64,000 nt of DNA from Falsiroseomonas sp051433165 (GTDB taxonomy: Bacteria > Pseudomonadota > Alphaproteobacteria > Acetobacterales > Acetobacteraceae): the NCBI RefSeq assembly GCF_051433165.1, contig NZ_JBHMFS010000003.1, positions 124,001 through 188,000 on the forward strand, in the 5' to 3' direction. Shown piece after piece: positions 27,672 through 35,016 of the stretch (positions are counted from its first letter, which is position 1; the number at the start of each line of letters is the position of its first letter). The notes below the pieces were generated by a model, which searched no databases, had not been told where the DNA came from, and saw nothing but the letters and a program-made list of their open reading frames with translations. Both the position numbers and the translations under genes were made by a program.

Positions 27672-28600
27672 GCACCGCAGTCATTCAAGGCGGCTCCGTC
27701 GCCGGGCTCCCCCCCGGGGTCAACGCCGCTGTCCCGATGCAGGACATCATGCCGCCCGTACGCGCGCGCGGTGGCGTGTTCGGCTATGTCCGTCGCAATC
27801 CGACCATCGCCATTGGTGGGTTCCTGGTGTTCGCGATGATCTTCGTCGCGGTCTTCGCCCCCTTCCTGACCAGCAAGGACCCGACGGCGCTGGCACCGGC
27901 GCTGCGCACGCGTGAACCATCCGCGCAATTCTGGTTCGGCAGCGACATGCTGGGCCGCGACATCTACTCGCGCGTGCTGTACGGCGCGCGCGTCTCGCTG
28001 ACCGTGGGCTTCGCGGTGGCGATCTGCGCCTCGGCCATCGGGCTGTTCATCGGCCTGGTCTCCGGCTTCATCCGGGTGGCCGACAGCATCATCATGCGGA
28101 TCATGGATGGCATGATGTCCATCCCGTCCATCCTGCTGGCGATCGCGCTGATGGCGCTGACCCGCGGCAGCGTGGGCAATGTGGTGCTGGCCATCACCAT
28201 CGCGGAAATCCCGCGCGTCTCGCGCCTGGTGCGCGGCGTGGTGCTGTCGCTGCGCGAGCAGCCCTATGTGGATGCGGCGGTGGCGTCGGGCACGCGCACC
28301 CCGATGATCATCATCCGCCACATCCTACCCAACACGCTGGCGCCGCTGACCGTGCAGGCCACCTATATCTGCGCGAGTGCCATGATCACGGAGGCGATCC
28401 TGTCCTTCATTGGCGCCGGCACGCCGCCCATCATCCCGTCCTGGGGCAACATCATGGCCGAGGGCCGCGCGCTCTGGCAGGTGAAGCCCTATATCGTCTT
28501 CTTCCCGGCGCTGTTCCTGTCCATCACCGTGCTGGCCGTGAACCTGCTGGGCGACGGGCTGCGCGATGCGCTCGACCCGCGCATGGCCAAGAGGCTCTAA
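27668..28600 (+). CDS. dppC: Dipeptide/oligopeptide ABC transporter permease (DppC-like)
   Basis: The 310-residue protein has the N-terminal helix GGFLVFAMIFVAVFAPFL, the family segment WFGSDMLGRDIYSRVLYGAR and the coupling loop DAAVASGTRTPMIIIRHILPN. The TTG at 27668 overlaps the dppB stop (TTGA). An ATG at 27737 in the same frame (MQDIMPPVRARGG) is an equally plausible start and would remove 23 residues that look disordered. It partners DppB. Confidence 0.94.
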   Translation: MSTAVIQGGSVAGLPPGVNAAVPMQDIMPPVRARGGVFGYVRRNPTIAIGGFLVFAMIFVAVFAPFLTSKDPTALAPALRTREPSAQFWFGSDMLGRDIYSRVLYGARVSLTVGFAVAICASAIGLFIGLVSGFIRVADSIIMRIMDGMMSIPSILLAIALMALTRGSVGNVVLAITIAEIPRVSRLVRGVVLSLREQPYVDAAVASGTRTPMIIIRHILPNTLAPLTVQATYICASAMITEAILSFIGAGTPPIIPSWGNIMAEGRALWQVKPYIVFFPALFLSITVLAVNLLGDGLRDALDPRMAKRL

Positions 28601-28604
28601 CGAC

Positions 28605-29597
28605 ATGGCACTTCTCGAAGTCGATATGCTGCAGACGCATTTCCGCGCGCCCGACGGTGTCAACCGTGCCGTCGATGGTGTCTCCTTCCACGTGAATGCC
28701 GGGGAGACGCTGGCGATCGTGGGCGAAAGCGGGTGCGGCAAATCCGTCACCGCCATGTCCATCCTGCGGCTGATCCCGGAGCCGCCGGGCAAGATCGCCG
28801 GCGCCATCCGCTTCAACGGCAAGAACCTGCTGGAAGCGACCGACAAGGAAATGCGGGCGATCCGCGGCAACGAGATCAGCATGATCTTCCAGGAGCCGAT
28901 GACGAGCCTGAACCCGGTGCTGACCGTGGGCCGCCAGATTGGTGAGACGCTGCGTTTGCACCAGGGCATGTCCGCCCAGGCTGCCGAAGATCGTGCCGTG
29001 GACATGCTGAACCTGGTCGGCATTCCCGAGGCCAAGCGGCGCGTGAAGGAATATCCGCACCAGCTTTCCGGCGGCATGCGGCAGCGCGTGATGATTGCCA
29101 TCGCGCTGGCCTGCAACCCGAAGCTGCTGATCGCGGATGAGCCGACCACGGCGCTCGATGTCACCATCCAGGCGCAGATCCTGGACCTGATGCGGGACCT
29201 GAAGCATCGCGTGGGGGCGGCCATCGTGCTGATCACCCACGACCTCGGCGTGGTGGCGGAGGTCGCGGAGCGCGTCGTCGTCATGTATGCCGGCAAGAAG
29301 GTCGAGGAAGCGCCGGTGCATGCGCTATTCAACCGCCCGCGCCATCCCTACACCCAGGGCCTGCTCGGCTCCGTGCCGAAACTCGGCTCGTCCCTGACCG
29401 GGGAGGCGACGCGACTGGCGGAGATTCCCGGTCTGGTGCCGAGCCTGAAACAGAAGATCCCTGGTTGCGTCTTCGCCTCCCGCTGCGCGCATGCGACGGA
29501 CCTCTGCACGGCCTTCGCGCCGGCGCTGGAGGAGAAGGCGCCGGGGCATGTCGCCGCCTGCCACTATGCCTTGCGTGAAGGGGCCCTTGCCGCATGA
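28605..29597 (+). CDS. dppD: Dipeptide/oligopeptide ABC transporter ATP-binding protein (DppD-like)
   Basis: The 330-residue ATPase has Walker A GESGCGKS at residues 40-47, signature LSGGMRQR, Walker B LLIADEPTTALD and switch ITHDLGVV. The C-terminal oligopeptide-transporter extension carries spaced cysteines (GCVFASRCAHATDLC, then AACHY), the usual cysteine set of this subfamily, in which an iron-sulfur cluster has been reported for some members. The ATG at 28605 lies 4 bases after the dppC stop. It overlaps dppF by 4 bases. Confidence 0.94.
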   Translation: MALLEVDMLQTHFRAPDGVNRAVDGVSFHVNAGETLAIVGESGCGKSVTAMSILRLIPEPPGKIAGAIRFNGKNLLEATDKEMRAIRGNEISMIFQEPMTSLNPVLTVGRQIGETLRLHQGMSAQAAEDRAVDMLNLVGIPEAKRRVKEYPHQLSGGMRQRVMIAIALACNPKLLIADEPTTALDVTIQAQILDLMRDLKHRVGAAIVLITHDLGVVAEVAERVVVMYAGKKVEEAPVHALFNRPRHPYTQGLLGSVPKLGSSLTGEATRLAEIPGLVPSLKQKIPGCVFASRCAHATDLCTAFAPALEEKAPGHVAACHYALREGALAA

Positions 29598-30640
29598 GCA
29601 CCGTGCCCCTGTTGCAGGTCAATGACTTGAAGAAGCACTTCCCGATCCATGGTGGGTTCTTCGGCGGCGTCACCGCCAAGGTCTATGCGGTGGATGGCAT
29701 CTCCTTCGACATCGCGGAGGGGGAGACGCTTTCGCTGGTCGGCGAATCGGGCTGCGGCAAATCCACCGTCGGCAAGGCGCTGCTGCGGCTATTCCCGCTG
29801 ACGGATGGCCAGGTGATCCTGGGCGGCACACGCATCGATGACATGCCAAGCAGCACGCTGCGGCCGCTGCGGCGGCGGATGCAGGTGGTGTTCCAGGACC
29901 CGTTCAGCTCGCTGAACCCGCGCATGCGGGTGCGCGACATCCTGGCCGAGCCGATCCGCAATTTTGGGCTGGCGAAGAACTCCGCCGATCTGGAAGCGCG
30001 GCTGGTGGCGCTGATGGACAAGGTCCGGCTGCCGAAGGACGCCATCAACCGCTGGCCGCATGAATTCTCCGGCGGCCAGCGCCAGCGCATCGGCATCGCC
30101 CGCGCCCTGGCGGGTGAGCCGGATTTGATCATCTGCGACGAGGCGGTCTCCGCGCTCGACGTCTCGGTGAAGGCGCAAATCGTCAACCTGCTGCAGGATC
30201 TGCAGAAGGAACTGGGCTTGGCGATGCTGTTCATCAGCCACGACCTGGCGATCGTGGAGCATATGACGCACCGGGTCGCGGTGATGTATCTCGGCAAGAT
30301 CGTGGAGGTGGCGCCGCGGCGCAGCCTGTTCGCGGCGCCGAAGCATCCCTACACGGAAGCGCTGCTGTCCGCCGTGCCGCAGCCGACGCCGGGCATCCAG
30401 CGCCAGCGCGTCATCCTGAAGGGCGACGTGCCCAGCCCGATCAACCCGCCCACGGGCTGCCGTTTCCACACCCGCTGCCCCTACGCCTTCGACCGTTGCC
30501 GGTCGGAGGAGCCGGTTCTGCGACCGATCCGTGACACGTTGGGGGAGGGGCATATCAGCGCCTGCCACCTGCACGACCTGCCCGATGCCGAAAATCCGCT
30601 CGCCGGGGCCAAGGGTGCAGCACTTCTCGCGGTGGGGTGA
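29594..30640 (+). CDS. dppF: Dipeptide/oligopeptide ABC transporter ATP-binding protein (DppF-like)
   Basis: The 348-residue second ATPase of the importer shows Walker A GESGCGKST near residue 54, the Q-loop VFQDPFSSLNPRMRV, signature FSGGQRQR (Phe in place of the usual Leu), Walker B LIICDEAVSALD and switch ISHDLAIV. The C-terminal extension has the cysteines GCRFHTRCPYAFDRC and SACHL. DppD and DppF together power DppBC. It is the last transporter gene; the molybdenum hydroxylase genes follow after 108 bases. Confidence 0.94.
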   Translation: MSTVPLLQVNDLKKHFPIHGGFFGGVTAKVYAVDGISFDIAEGETLSLVGESGCGKSTVGKALLRLFPLTDGQVILGGTRIDDMPSSTLRPLRRRMQVVFQDPFSSLNPRMRVRDILAEPIRNFGLAKNSADLEARLVALMDKVRLPKDAINRWPHEFSGGQRQRIGIARALAGEPDLIICDEAVSALDVSVKAQIVNLLQDLQKELGLAMLFISHDLAIVEHMTHRVAVMYLGKIVEVAPRRSLFAAPKHPYTEALLSAVPQPTPGIQRQRVILKGDVPSPINPPTGCRFHTRCPYAFDRCRSEEPVLRPIRDTLGEGHISACHLHDLPDAENPLAGAKGAALLAVG

Positions 30641-30702
30641 CGGTTTCGCCATCGCCACGCTTGACGAGGCGCGGGACCGGGACGACTCTCCGAAGCTAGG
30701 GC

Positions 30703-30720
30703 GGCCCCCAACCGGGGGCC
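30703..30720 (+). terminator. Short GC hairpin between dppF and the hydroxylase genes
   Basis: A perfect 7-bp GGCCCCC / GGGGGCC inverted repeat has a 4-base loop (AACC). No T-run follows, so it would be at best a partial terminator or a processing site. The ribosome-binding sequence GGGGAGAGG of the next gene follows about 15 bases later. Confidence 0.4.
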
Positions 30721-30748
30721 GGCAGGCCAAAATTCGGGGAGAGGCGCG

Positions 30749-31255
30749 ATGCCGCAGGTGACACTGACGGTCAACGGCACGAAACACACGGTTGAGGTCG
30801 AGGCCCGCACCCTGCTGGTCGAGACGCTGCGGGAGCAGCTTCGCCTCACCGGCACGCATGTCGGCTGCGATACCAGCCAATGCGGCGCCTGCGTCGTCCA
30901 TATGGGCGGCGATAGCGTGAAGGCCTGCACGATCCTGTCCGTCCAGTGCGACGGCAGCGACATCACCACCATCGAGGGGCTGGCCGCGGCCGACGGCACC
31001 CTGCACCCGATGCAGGAAGCCTTCCGCGAATACCACGCTCTGCAGTGCGGCTTCTGCACACCGGGCATGGTCATGTCCGCCATCGACCTGGTGAACAAGC
31101 ACCCGGACGGGATGAGCGAGAAGGAGATCCGGGAGGGTCTGGAGGGTAACCTCTGCCGCTGCACCGGCTACCACAACATCGTGAAGGCCATCGCCGCCGC
31201 GCAGGACGTGATGCACGGCCGCGTCTCCGAACTGGCCCGCGCCGCCGCGGAGTAG
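30749..31255 (+). CDS. Molybdenum hydroxylase small subunit, 2x[2Fe-2S] (CoxS type)
   Basis: The 168-residue electron-transfer subunit has the plant-type ferredoxin cluster ligands Cys40, Cys45, Cys48 and Cys60 (GCDTSQCGACVVHMGG..C). The second cluster ligands are Cys100, Cys103, Cys136 and Cys138 (LQCGFCTPGM, GNLCRCTGY). The length and order match CoxS/XdhA-like subunits. It passes electrons from the molybdenum site of the large subunit to the FAD subunit encoded downstream. It has a GTP-independent cytoplasmic location with no signal peptide. Confidence 0.95.
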   Translation: MPQVTLTVNGTKHTVEVEARTLLVETLREQLRLTGTHVGCDTSQCGACVVHMGGDSVKACTILSVQCDGSDITTIEGLAAADGTLHPMQEAFREYHALQCGFCTPGMVMSAIDLVNKHPDGMSEKEIREGLEGNLCRCTGYHNIVKAIAAAQDVMHGRVSELARAAAE

Positions 31256-31276
31256 CCTGGCGTTTCGAGGCCAGGG

Positions 31277-31312
31277 CCGCGGAACAGCCCCCCGCCAGAG
31301 GGGGCGCCGCGG
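31277..31312 (+). other. Nested hairpin between the small and large hydroxylase genes
   Basis: CCGCGG (31277-31282) pairs with CCGCGG (31307-31312), and inside it GCCCCC pairs with GGGGGC around a short loop. It fills most of the 78-base spacer and ends about 20 bases before the ATG. It could set the ratio of subunit expression. Confidence 0.6.
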
Positions 31313-31333
31313 TTCAACGGGGAGGAATGAACG

Positions 31334-33721
31334 ATGAACGTGGTGACACCCTTCGAGGGCATCGGCGCCAGCCTGCGCCGCAAGGAAGATTATCGCTTCC
31401 TGCTGGGTCGCGGTCAGTATGTGGATGACCTCAACCGGCCGGGCCAGACCCATGCCGTGATGCTCCGCAGCCCGCACGCCCATGCAACGATCGACCGTAT
31501 CGACACCGCGGCCGCCAAGGCGATGCCGGGGGTGAAGGCGATCTTTGTGGGCGAGGACATGGCGGCCGAATCCATCGGCGGCATTCCCTGCGGCTGGCAG
31601 ATCCACAACAAGGACGGCTCGCCGATGGCGGAGCCGATGCACCCCGCCCTGGCGCTCGGCAAGGTGCGCCATGTGGGCGACCCGGTGGCGGTGGTGATCG
31701 CGGAGACCAAGGCGCAGGCGCGGGATGCGGCGGAAGCCATCGTGGTGGACTACACGCCGCTGCCCGCGGTTTCCTCCACCGAGGCCGCGGTGAAGCCCGG
31801 CGCGCCGCAGGTGCATGAGGGGGCGCCGGGCAACCTTTGCTACGATTGGCACATCGGCGACAAGGCGGCGCAGGAAGCGGCCTTTGCCCGCGCCGCCCGG
31901 GTGGTGAAGTTCGAGACGACGAACAACCGCCTGGTCCCGAACGCCATGGAACCGCGCGCGGCGATCGGCGCTTTCGACAGTTTCTCGGGCGATTACACGC
32001 TCTACACCACCAGCCAGAACCCGCATGTGATCCGGCTGCTGATGGGCGCCTTCGTGCTGCACATCCCCGAATCCAAGCTTCGCGTGGTGGCCCCCGATGT
32101 GGGCGGCGGCTTCGGCAGCAAGATTTACCACTACGCTGAGGAAGCCATCGTCACCTGGGCCGCCGGCAAGGTGAAGCGGCCGATAAAATGGACCTGCGAG
32201 CGGTCCGAATCCTTCATGTCCGATGCGCATGGGCGCGACCATGTTTCCACCGCCGAACTGGCGCTGGATGCGGAGGGGAAGATCCTTGGGCTGAAGGTCC
32301 ACACGCTGGCAAATATGGGCGCGTATCTCTCCACCTTCGCGCCCTGCGTGCCGACCTACCTCTACGCCACGCTGCTGTCCGGCGTGTACGCCACGCCGGT
32401 GATCTATGCCGAGGTGAAGGCGGTGTTCACCCACACCGTGCCGGTGGATGCGTACCGGGGCGCCGGGCGGCCGGAGGCGACCTATCTGCTGGAACGGCTG
32501 ATGGATGTGGCGGCCGCGGAAGCGGGCCTCGACAAGGTGGATTTCCGGCGCCGCAACTTCATCCGGCCGGACCAGTTCCCGTACCAGACGCCCGTCGCGT
32601 TGCAGTATGACAGCGGCGATTATCATTCGACGCTGGAAGCCTGCCTGGAGACGGCGGGCTGGGCCGAATTCGAGACGCGGCGGGCCGAATCCAAATCCCG
32701 CGGCAAGCTGCGCGGCATCGGCATCTCCACCTATGTCGAGGCCTGCGGCATCGCGCCCTCCGCCGTGGTGGGCAGCCTCGGCGCGCGGGCGGGGCTGTAC
32801 GAGGTGGGCACCATCCGCGTGCACCCCACGGGCAGCGTCACCGTGCTGACCGGGGCGCATAGCCACGGGCAGGGGCATGAGACGACCTTCGCGCAGCTCA
32901 TCGCGGACAAGCTCGGGGTGCCGACGGCGAATGTGGATATCGTGCATGGCGACACGGCCAAGGTGCCCTTCGGCATGGGTACCTATGGGTCGCGCAGCCT
33001 GGCGGTGGGTGGCTCCGCCATGGACAAGGCGATGGACAAGATCATCGCCAAGGGCAAGCGCATTGCCGCCCATCTGATGGAAGCCAGCGTCGAGGATGTG
33101 GAGTTCGAGCGCGGCACTTTTCGAGTCGCCGGCACGGATCGCACCAAGACCCTCACGGACATCAGCCTGGCTGCCTACGTCCCGCACAACTACCCGATCG
33201 ACGAGATCGAGCCGGGGCTGGAGGAGACGGCCTTCTACGATCCGAAGAACTTCACCTATCCGGGTGGCTGCCACATCTGCGAGGTGGAGATCGACCCGGA
33301 TACCGGCCGCGTCGAGGTTCTGAGCTTTACCGCGGTGGATGATGTGGGCCGGGTCATCAACCCGATGATCGTCGAAGGCCAGGTGCAAGGCGGCGTGGCG
33401 CAGGGCATTGGCCAGGCGCTGCTGGAGGCGGCGATCTATGATGCATCCGGGCAACTCGTCTCCGGCTCCTTCATGGACTACACCATGCCACGGGCCGGGG
33501 ACCTGCCGGATGTCGGCGTCGCCACCCACGTCACGCTTTGCACCCATAATCCGCTGGGGGTGAAGGGGTGTGGCGAGGTCGGCGCCATCGGGTCGCCGCC
33601 GGCGGTGATGAATGCGGTGGTGGATGCGCTGCGTGACTATGGCGTGCGCCATGTGGAAATGCCGGCGACGCCGCAGAAGATCTGGGGCATCGTCAACGCA
33701 CACAGGCTTGCGGCCGAATAG
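31334..33721 (+). CDS. Molybdenum hydroxylase large subunit, form II CoxL / xanthine dehydrogenase family
   Basis: The 795-residue catalytic subunit binds molybdopterin cytosine dinucleotide. The active-site loop is AYRGAGR (residues 373-379). True CO dehydrogenases (form I) have AYxCSFR here, so this is a form II enzyme that hydroxylates an unknown organic substrate. The catalytic glutamate lies in GVKGCGEVGAIG (Glu748). The N-terminal GIGASLRRKEDYRFLLGRGQY and RSPHAHATI segments are typical. The partners CoxS (upstream) and CoxM (downstream) complete the enzyme. No maturation genes (CoxD/E/F, MocA) are near. Confidence 0.94.
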   Translation: MNVVTPFEGIGASLRRKEDYRFLLGRGQYVDDLNRPGQTHAVMLRSPHAHATIDRIDTAAAKAMPGVKAIFVGEDMAAESIGGIPCGWQIHNKDGSPMAEPMHPALALGKVRHVGDPVAVVIAETKAQARDAAEAIVVDYTPLPAVSSTEAAVKPGAPQVHEGAPGNLCYDWHIGDKAAQEAAFARAARVVKFETTNNRLVPNAMEPRAAIGAFDSFSGDYTLYTTSQNPHVIRLLMGAFVLHIPESKLRVVAPDVGGGFGSKIYHYAEEAIVTWAAGKVKRPIKWTCERSESFMSDAHGRDHVSTAELALDAEGKILGLKVHTLANMGAYLSTFAPCVPTYLYATLLSGVYATPVIYAEVKAVFTHTVPVDAYRGAGRPEATYLLERLMDVAAAEAGLDKVDFRRRNFIRPDQFPYQTPVALQYDSGDYHSTLEACLETAGWAEFETRRAESKSRGKLRGIGISTYVEACGIAPSAVVGSLGARAGLYEVGTIRVHPTGSVTVLTGAHSHGQGHETTFAQLIADKLGVPTANVDIVHGDTAKVPFGMGTYGSRSLAVGGSAMDKAMDKIIAKGKRIAAHLMEASVEDVEFERGTFRVAGTDRTKTLTDISLAAYVPHNYPIDEIEPGLEETAFYDPKNFTYPGGCHICEVEIDPDTGRVEVLSFTAVDDVGRVINPMIVEGQVQGGVAQGIGQALLEAAIYDASGQLVSGSFMDYTMPRAGDLPDVGVATHVTLCTHNPLGVKGCGEVGAIGSPPAVMNAVVDALRDYGVRHVEMPATPQKIWGIVNAHRLAAE

Positions 33722-33737
33722 CTGAGGGAACCGGAAA

Positions 33738-34535
33738 ATGTATGATTTCGCCTACCACAAGCCCGCCTCGGTCGCGGATGCCGTGAAGATCCTGGCGGCC
33801 GATCCCGATGCGCGGCCGATCTCCGGCGGCATGACCCTGCTGCCGGCGCTGAAGCTGCGGCTGAACAAGCCGACCTCCGTGGTCGACCTGTCCGGCATTG
33901 CGGAACTGCACGGCGTGAAGCGCGAAGGGGACAAGTTGGTGATCGGCGCCCTGACCCGGCATGTGGAGGTCGCGACCTCGGCCGAGGTGCAGGCCGCGAT
34001 CCCGACGCTCGCCGCCATGGCCGGCACCATCGGTGACACCCAGGTCCGCAACCGCGGCACCATGGGCGGCTCCGTCGCCAACAACGACCCCTCCGCCGAT
34101 TATCCGGCGGCGCTGCTGGCCCTCGGCGCCACCATCCAGACCGACAAGCGCAAGCTGGCGGCCGAGGATTTCTTCACCGGCATGTTCACCACGGCGCTGG
34201 AAGTCGGCGAATTGGTGACGGCGATCCATATCCCGATCCCGACCAAGGCCGGCTACGCCAAGATGCGCAACCCGGCCAGCCGCTATTCCATGGCCGGCGT
34301 CTTCGTGGCGCAGACCGCGGCCGGCGTGCGCGTGGCGGTGAATGGCGCGGGCGCCAATGGCGTGTTTCGGGAGAAGGCGATGGAAGCGGCGCTGACCGCC
34401 AACTGGTCGCCCGATGCCGTGGCCGGCGTGAAGGTGGACCCCGGCCTGCTGAATGGCGACATCCATGGCAGCGCCGAATACCGCGCGCATCTGGTGACCG
34501 TCATGGCCAAGCGCGCGGTGATCGACGCGGGCTGA
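33738..34535 (+). CDS. Molybdenum hydroxylase FAD subunit (CoxM type)
   Basis: The 265-residue FAD-binding subunit has the FAD-binding loops SGGMTLLPALKL (about residues 32-43) and TIGDTQVRNRGTMGGSVANN (about 95-114). The mature length is slightly below the usual 280-290 residues, mainly at the C-terminus. It receives electrons from the [2Fe-2S] subunit. It lies 16 bases after the large-subunit stop. The S-L-M gene order differs from the M-S-L order of the carboxydotroph operon. Confidence 0.93.
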   Translation: MYDFAYHKPASVADAVKILAADPDARPISGGMTLLPALKLRLNKPTSVVDLSGIAELHGVKREGDKLVIGALTRHVEVATSAEVQAAIPTLAAMAGTIGDTQVRNRGTMGGSVANNDPSADYPAALLALGATIQTDKRKLAAEDFFTGMFTTALEVGELVTAIHIPIPTKAGYAKMRNPASRYSMAGVFVAQTAAGVRVAVNGAGANGVFREKAMEAALTANWSPDAVAGVKVDPGLLNGDIHGSAEYRAHLVTVMAKRAVIDAG

Positions 34536-34551
34536 CAGCGGACGCCTGCCT

Positions 34552-34583
34552 TTCCAGCCTGCCCGGCTTGGCGCAGGCTGGAA
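34552..34583 (+). other. Intercistronic hairpin after the FAD-subunit gene
   Basis: A perfect 10-bp inverted repeat (TTCCAGCCTG / CAGGCTGGAA) has a 12-base loop, with additional CTGCC / GGCAG pairing possible outside it. No T-run follows. It separates the hydroxylase genes from the HpxZ-like gene. Confidence 0.75.
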
Positions 34584-34605
34584 TCCGCTTGGCAGGAGAT
34601 ACCGC

Positions 34606-35016
34606 GTGCAAATTGACGACCCGACCATCATCGCGGAGGTACGCGCCGTCTTTGACCGCTACGAAGCGGCGCTTATGGCGAATGAGACGGAAACCCTCGA
34701 CGCCATCTTCTGGGCGGACCCGCGCACCGTGCGCTTCGGCATCGGCGAAATCCTGTATGGCATCGAGGCCATCCGGGCCTGCCGCGCCTCGGTGAAGGCC
34801 TATGCCCAGCGCACCCAGCGCCAGGTGCGGATCACCGCCTTCGGGCAGGATGTCGCGGCGACGCATCTGGAATATGAACGCATCGGCACCGGCCTGGTGG
34901 GGCGGGAGACCAAGATCATGGCGCGCATCCCGGGGCAGGGGTGGCGGGTGGTCTCGGCCCATGTCTCGCTGCTGGCCGCCGGTGATCCGGGGCGTGTGAT
35001 GGGAGAGCTGCGTTGA
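34606..35016 (+). CDS. hpxZ: HpxZ/AtzH-like protein (DUF3225, SnoaL-like fold)
   Basis: The 136-residue protein matches the DUF3225/AtzH-like family by pattern: AEVRAVFDRYEAALMANETETLDAIFW, then DPRTVRFGIGEILYG, and a C-terminal WRVVSAHVSLL. Named members are HpxZ, associated with oxalurate (purine-derived) catabolism, and AtzH of cyanurate catabolism. The start is GTG at 34606, with AGGAGA upstream. It sits between a molybdenum hydroxylase and a FAD oxidase and overlaps the latter by 4 bases (TTGA). This supports a role in degrading an N-containing ring or ureide; the substrate is not known. Confidence 0.75.
   Translation: MQIDDPTIIAEVRAVFDRYEAALMANETETLDAIFWADPRTVRFGIGEILYGIEAIRACRASVKAYAQRTQRQVRITAFGQDVAATHLEYERIGTGLVGRETKIMARIPGQGWRVVSAHVSLLAAGDPGRVMGELR

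Noticed and set aside
29789..33703. A 1304-codon open frame on the minus strand opposite dppF and the hydroxylase genes
   Set aside because: It is antisense to four well-supported genes. Its product is low-complexity (His/Arg/Ala/Gly-rich) with no domain; such frames are expected in GC-rich DNA with G/C third positions.
31334..34535. Carbon monoxide dehydrogenase (aerobic CO oxidation)
   Set aside because: The active-site loop is AYRGAGR, not AYxCSFR. Gene order is S-L-M and no coxD/E/F maturation genes are present, so CO oxidation is not supported.
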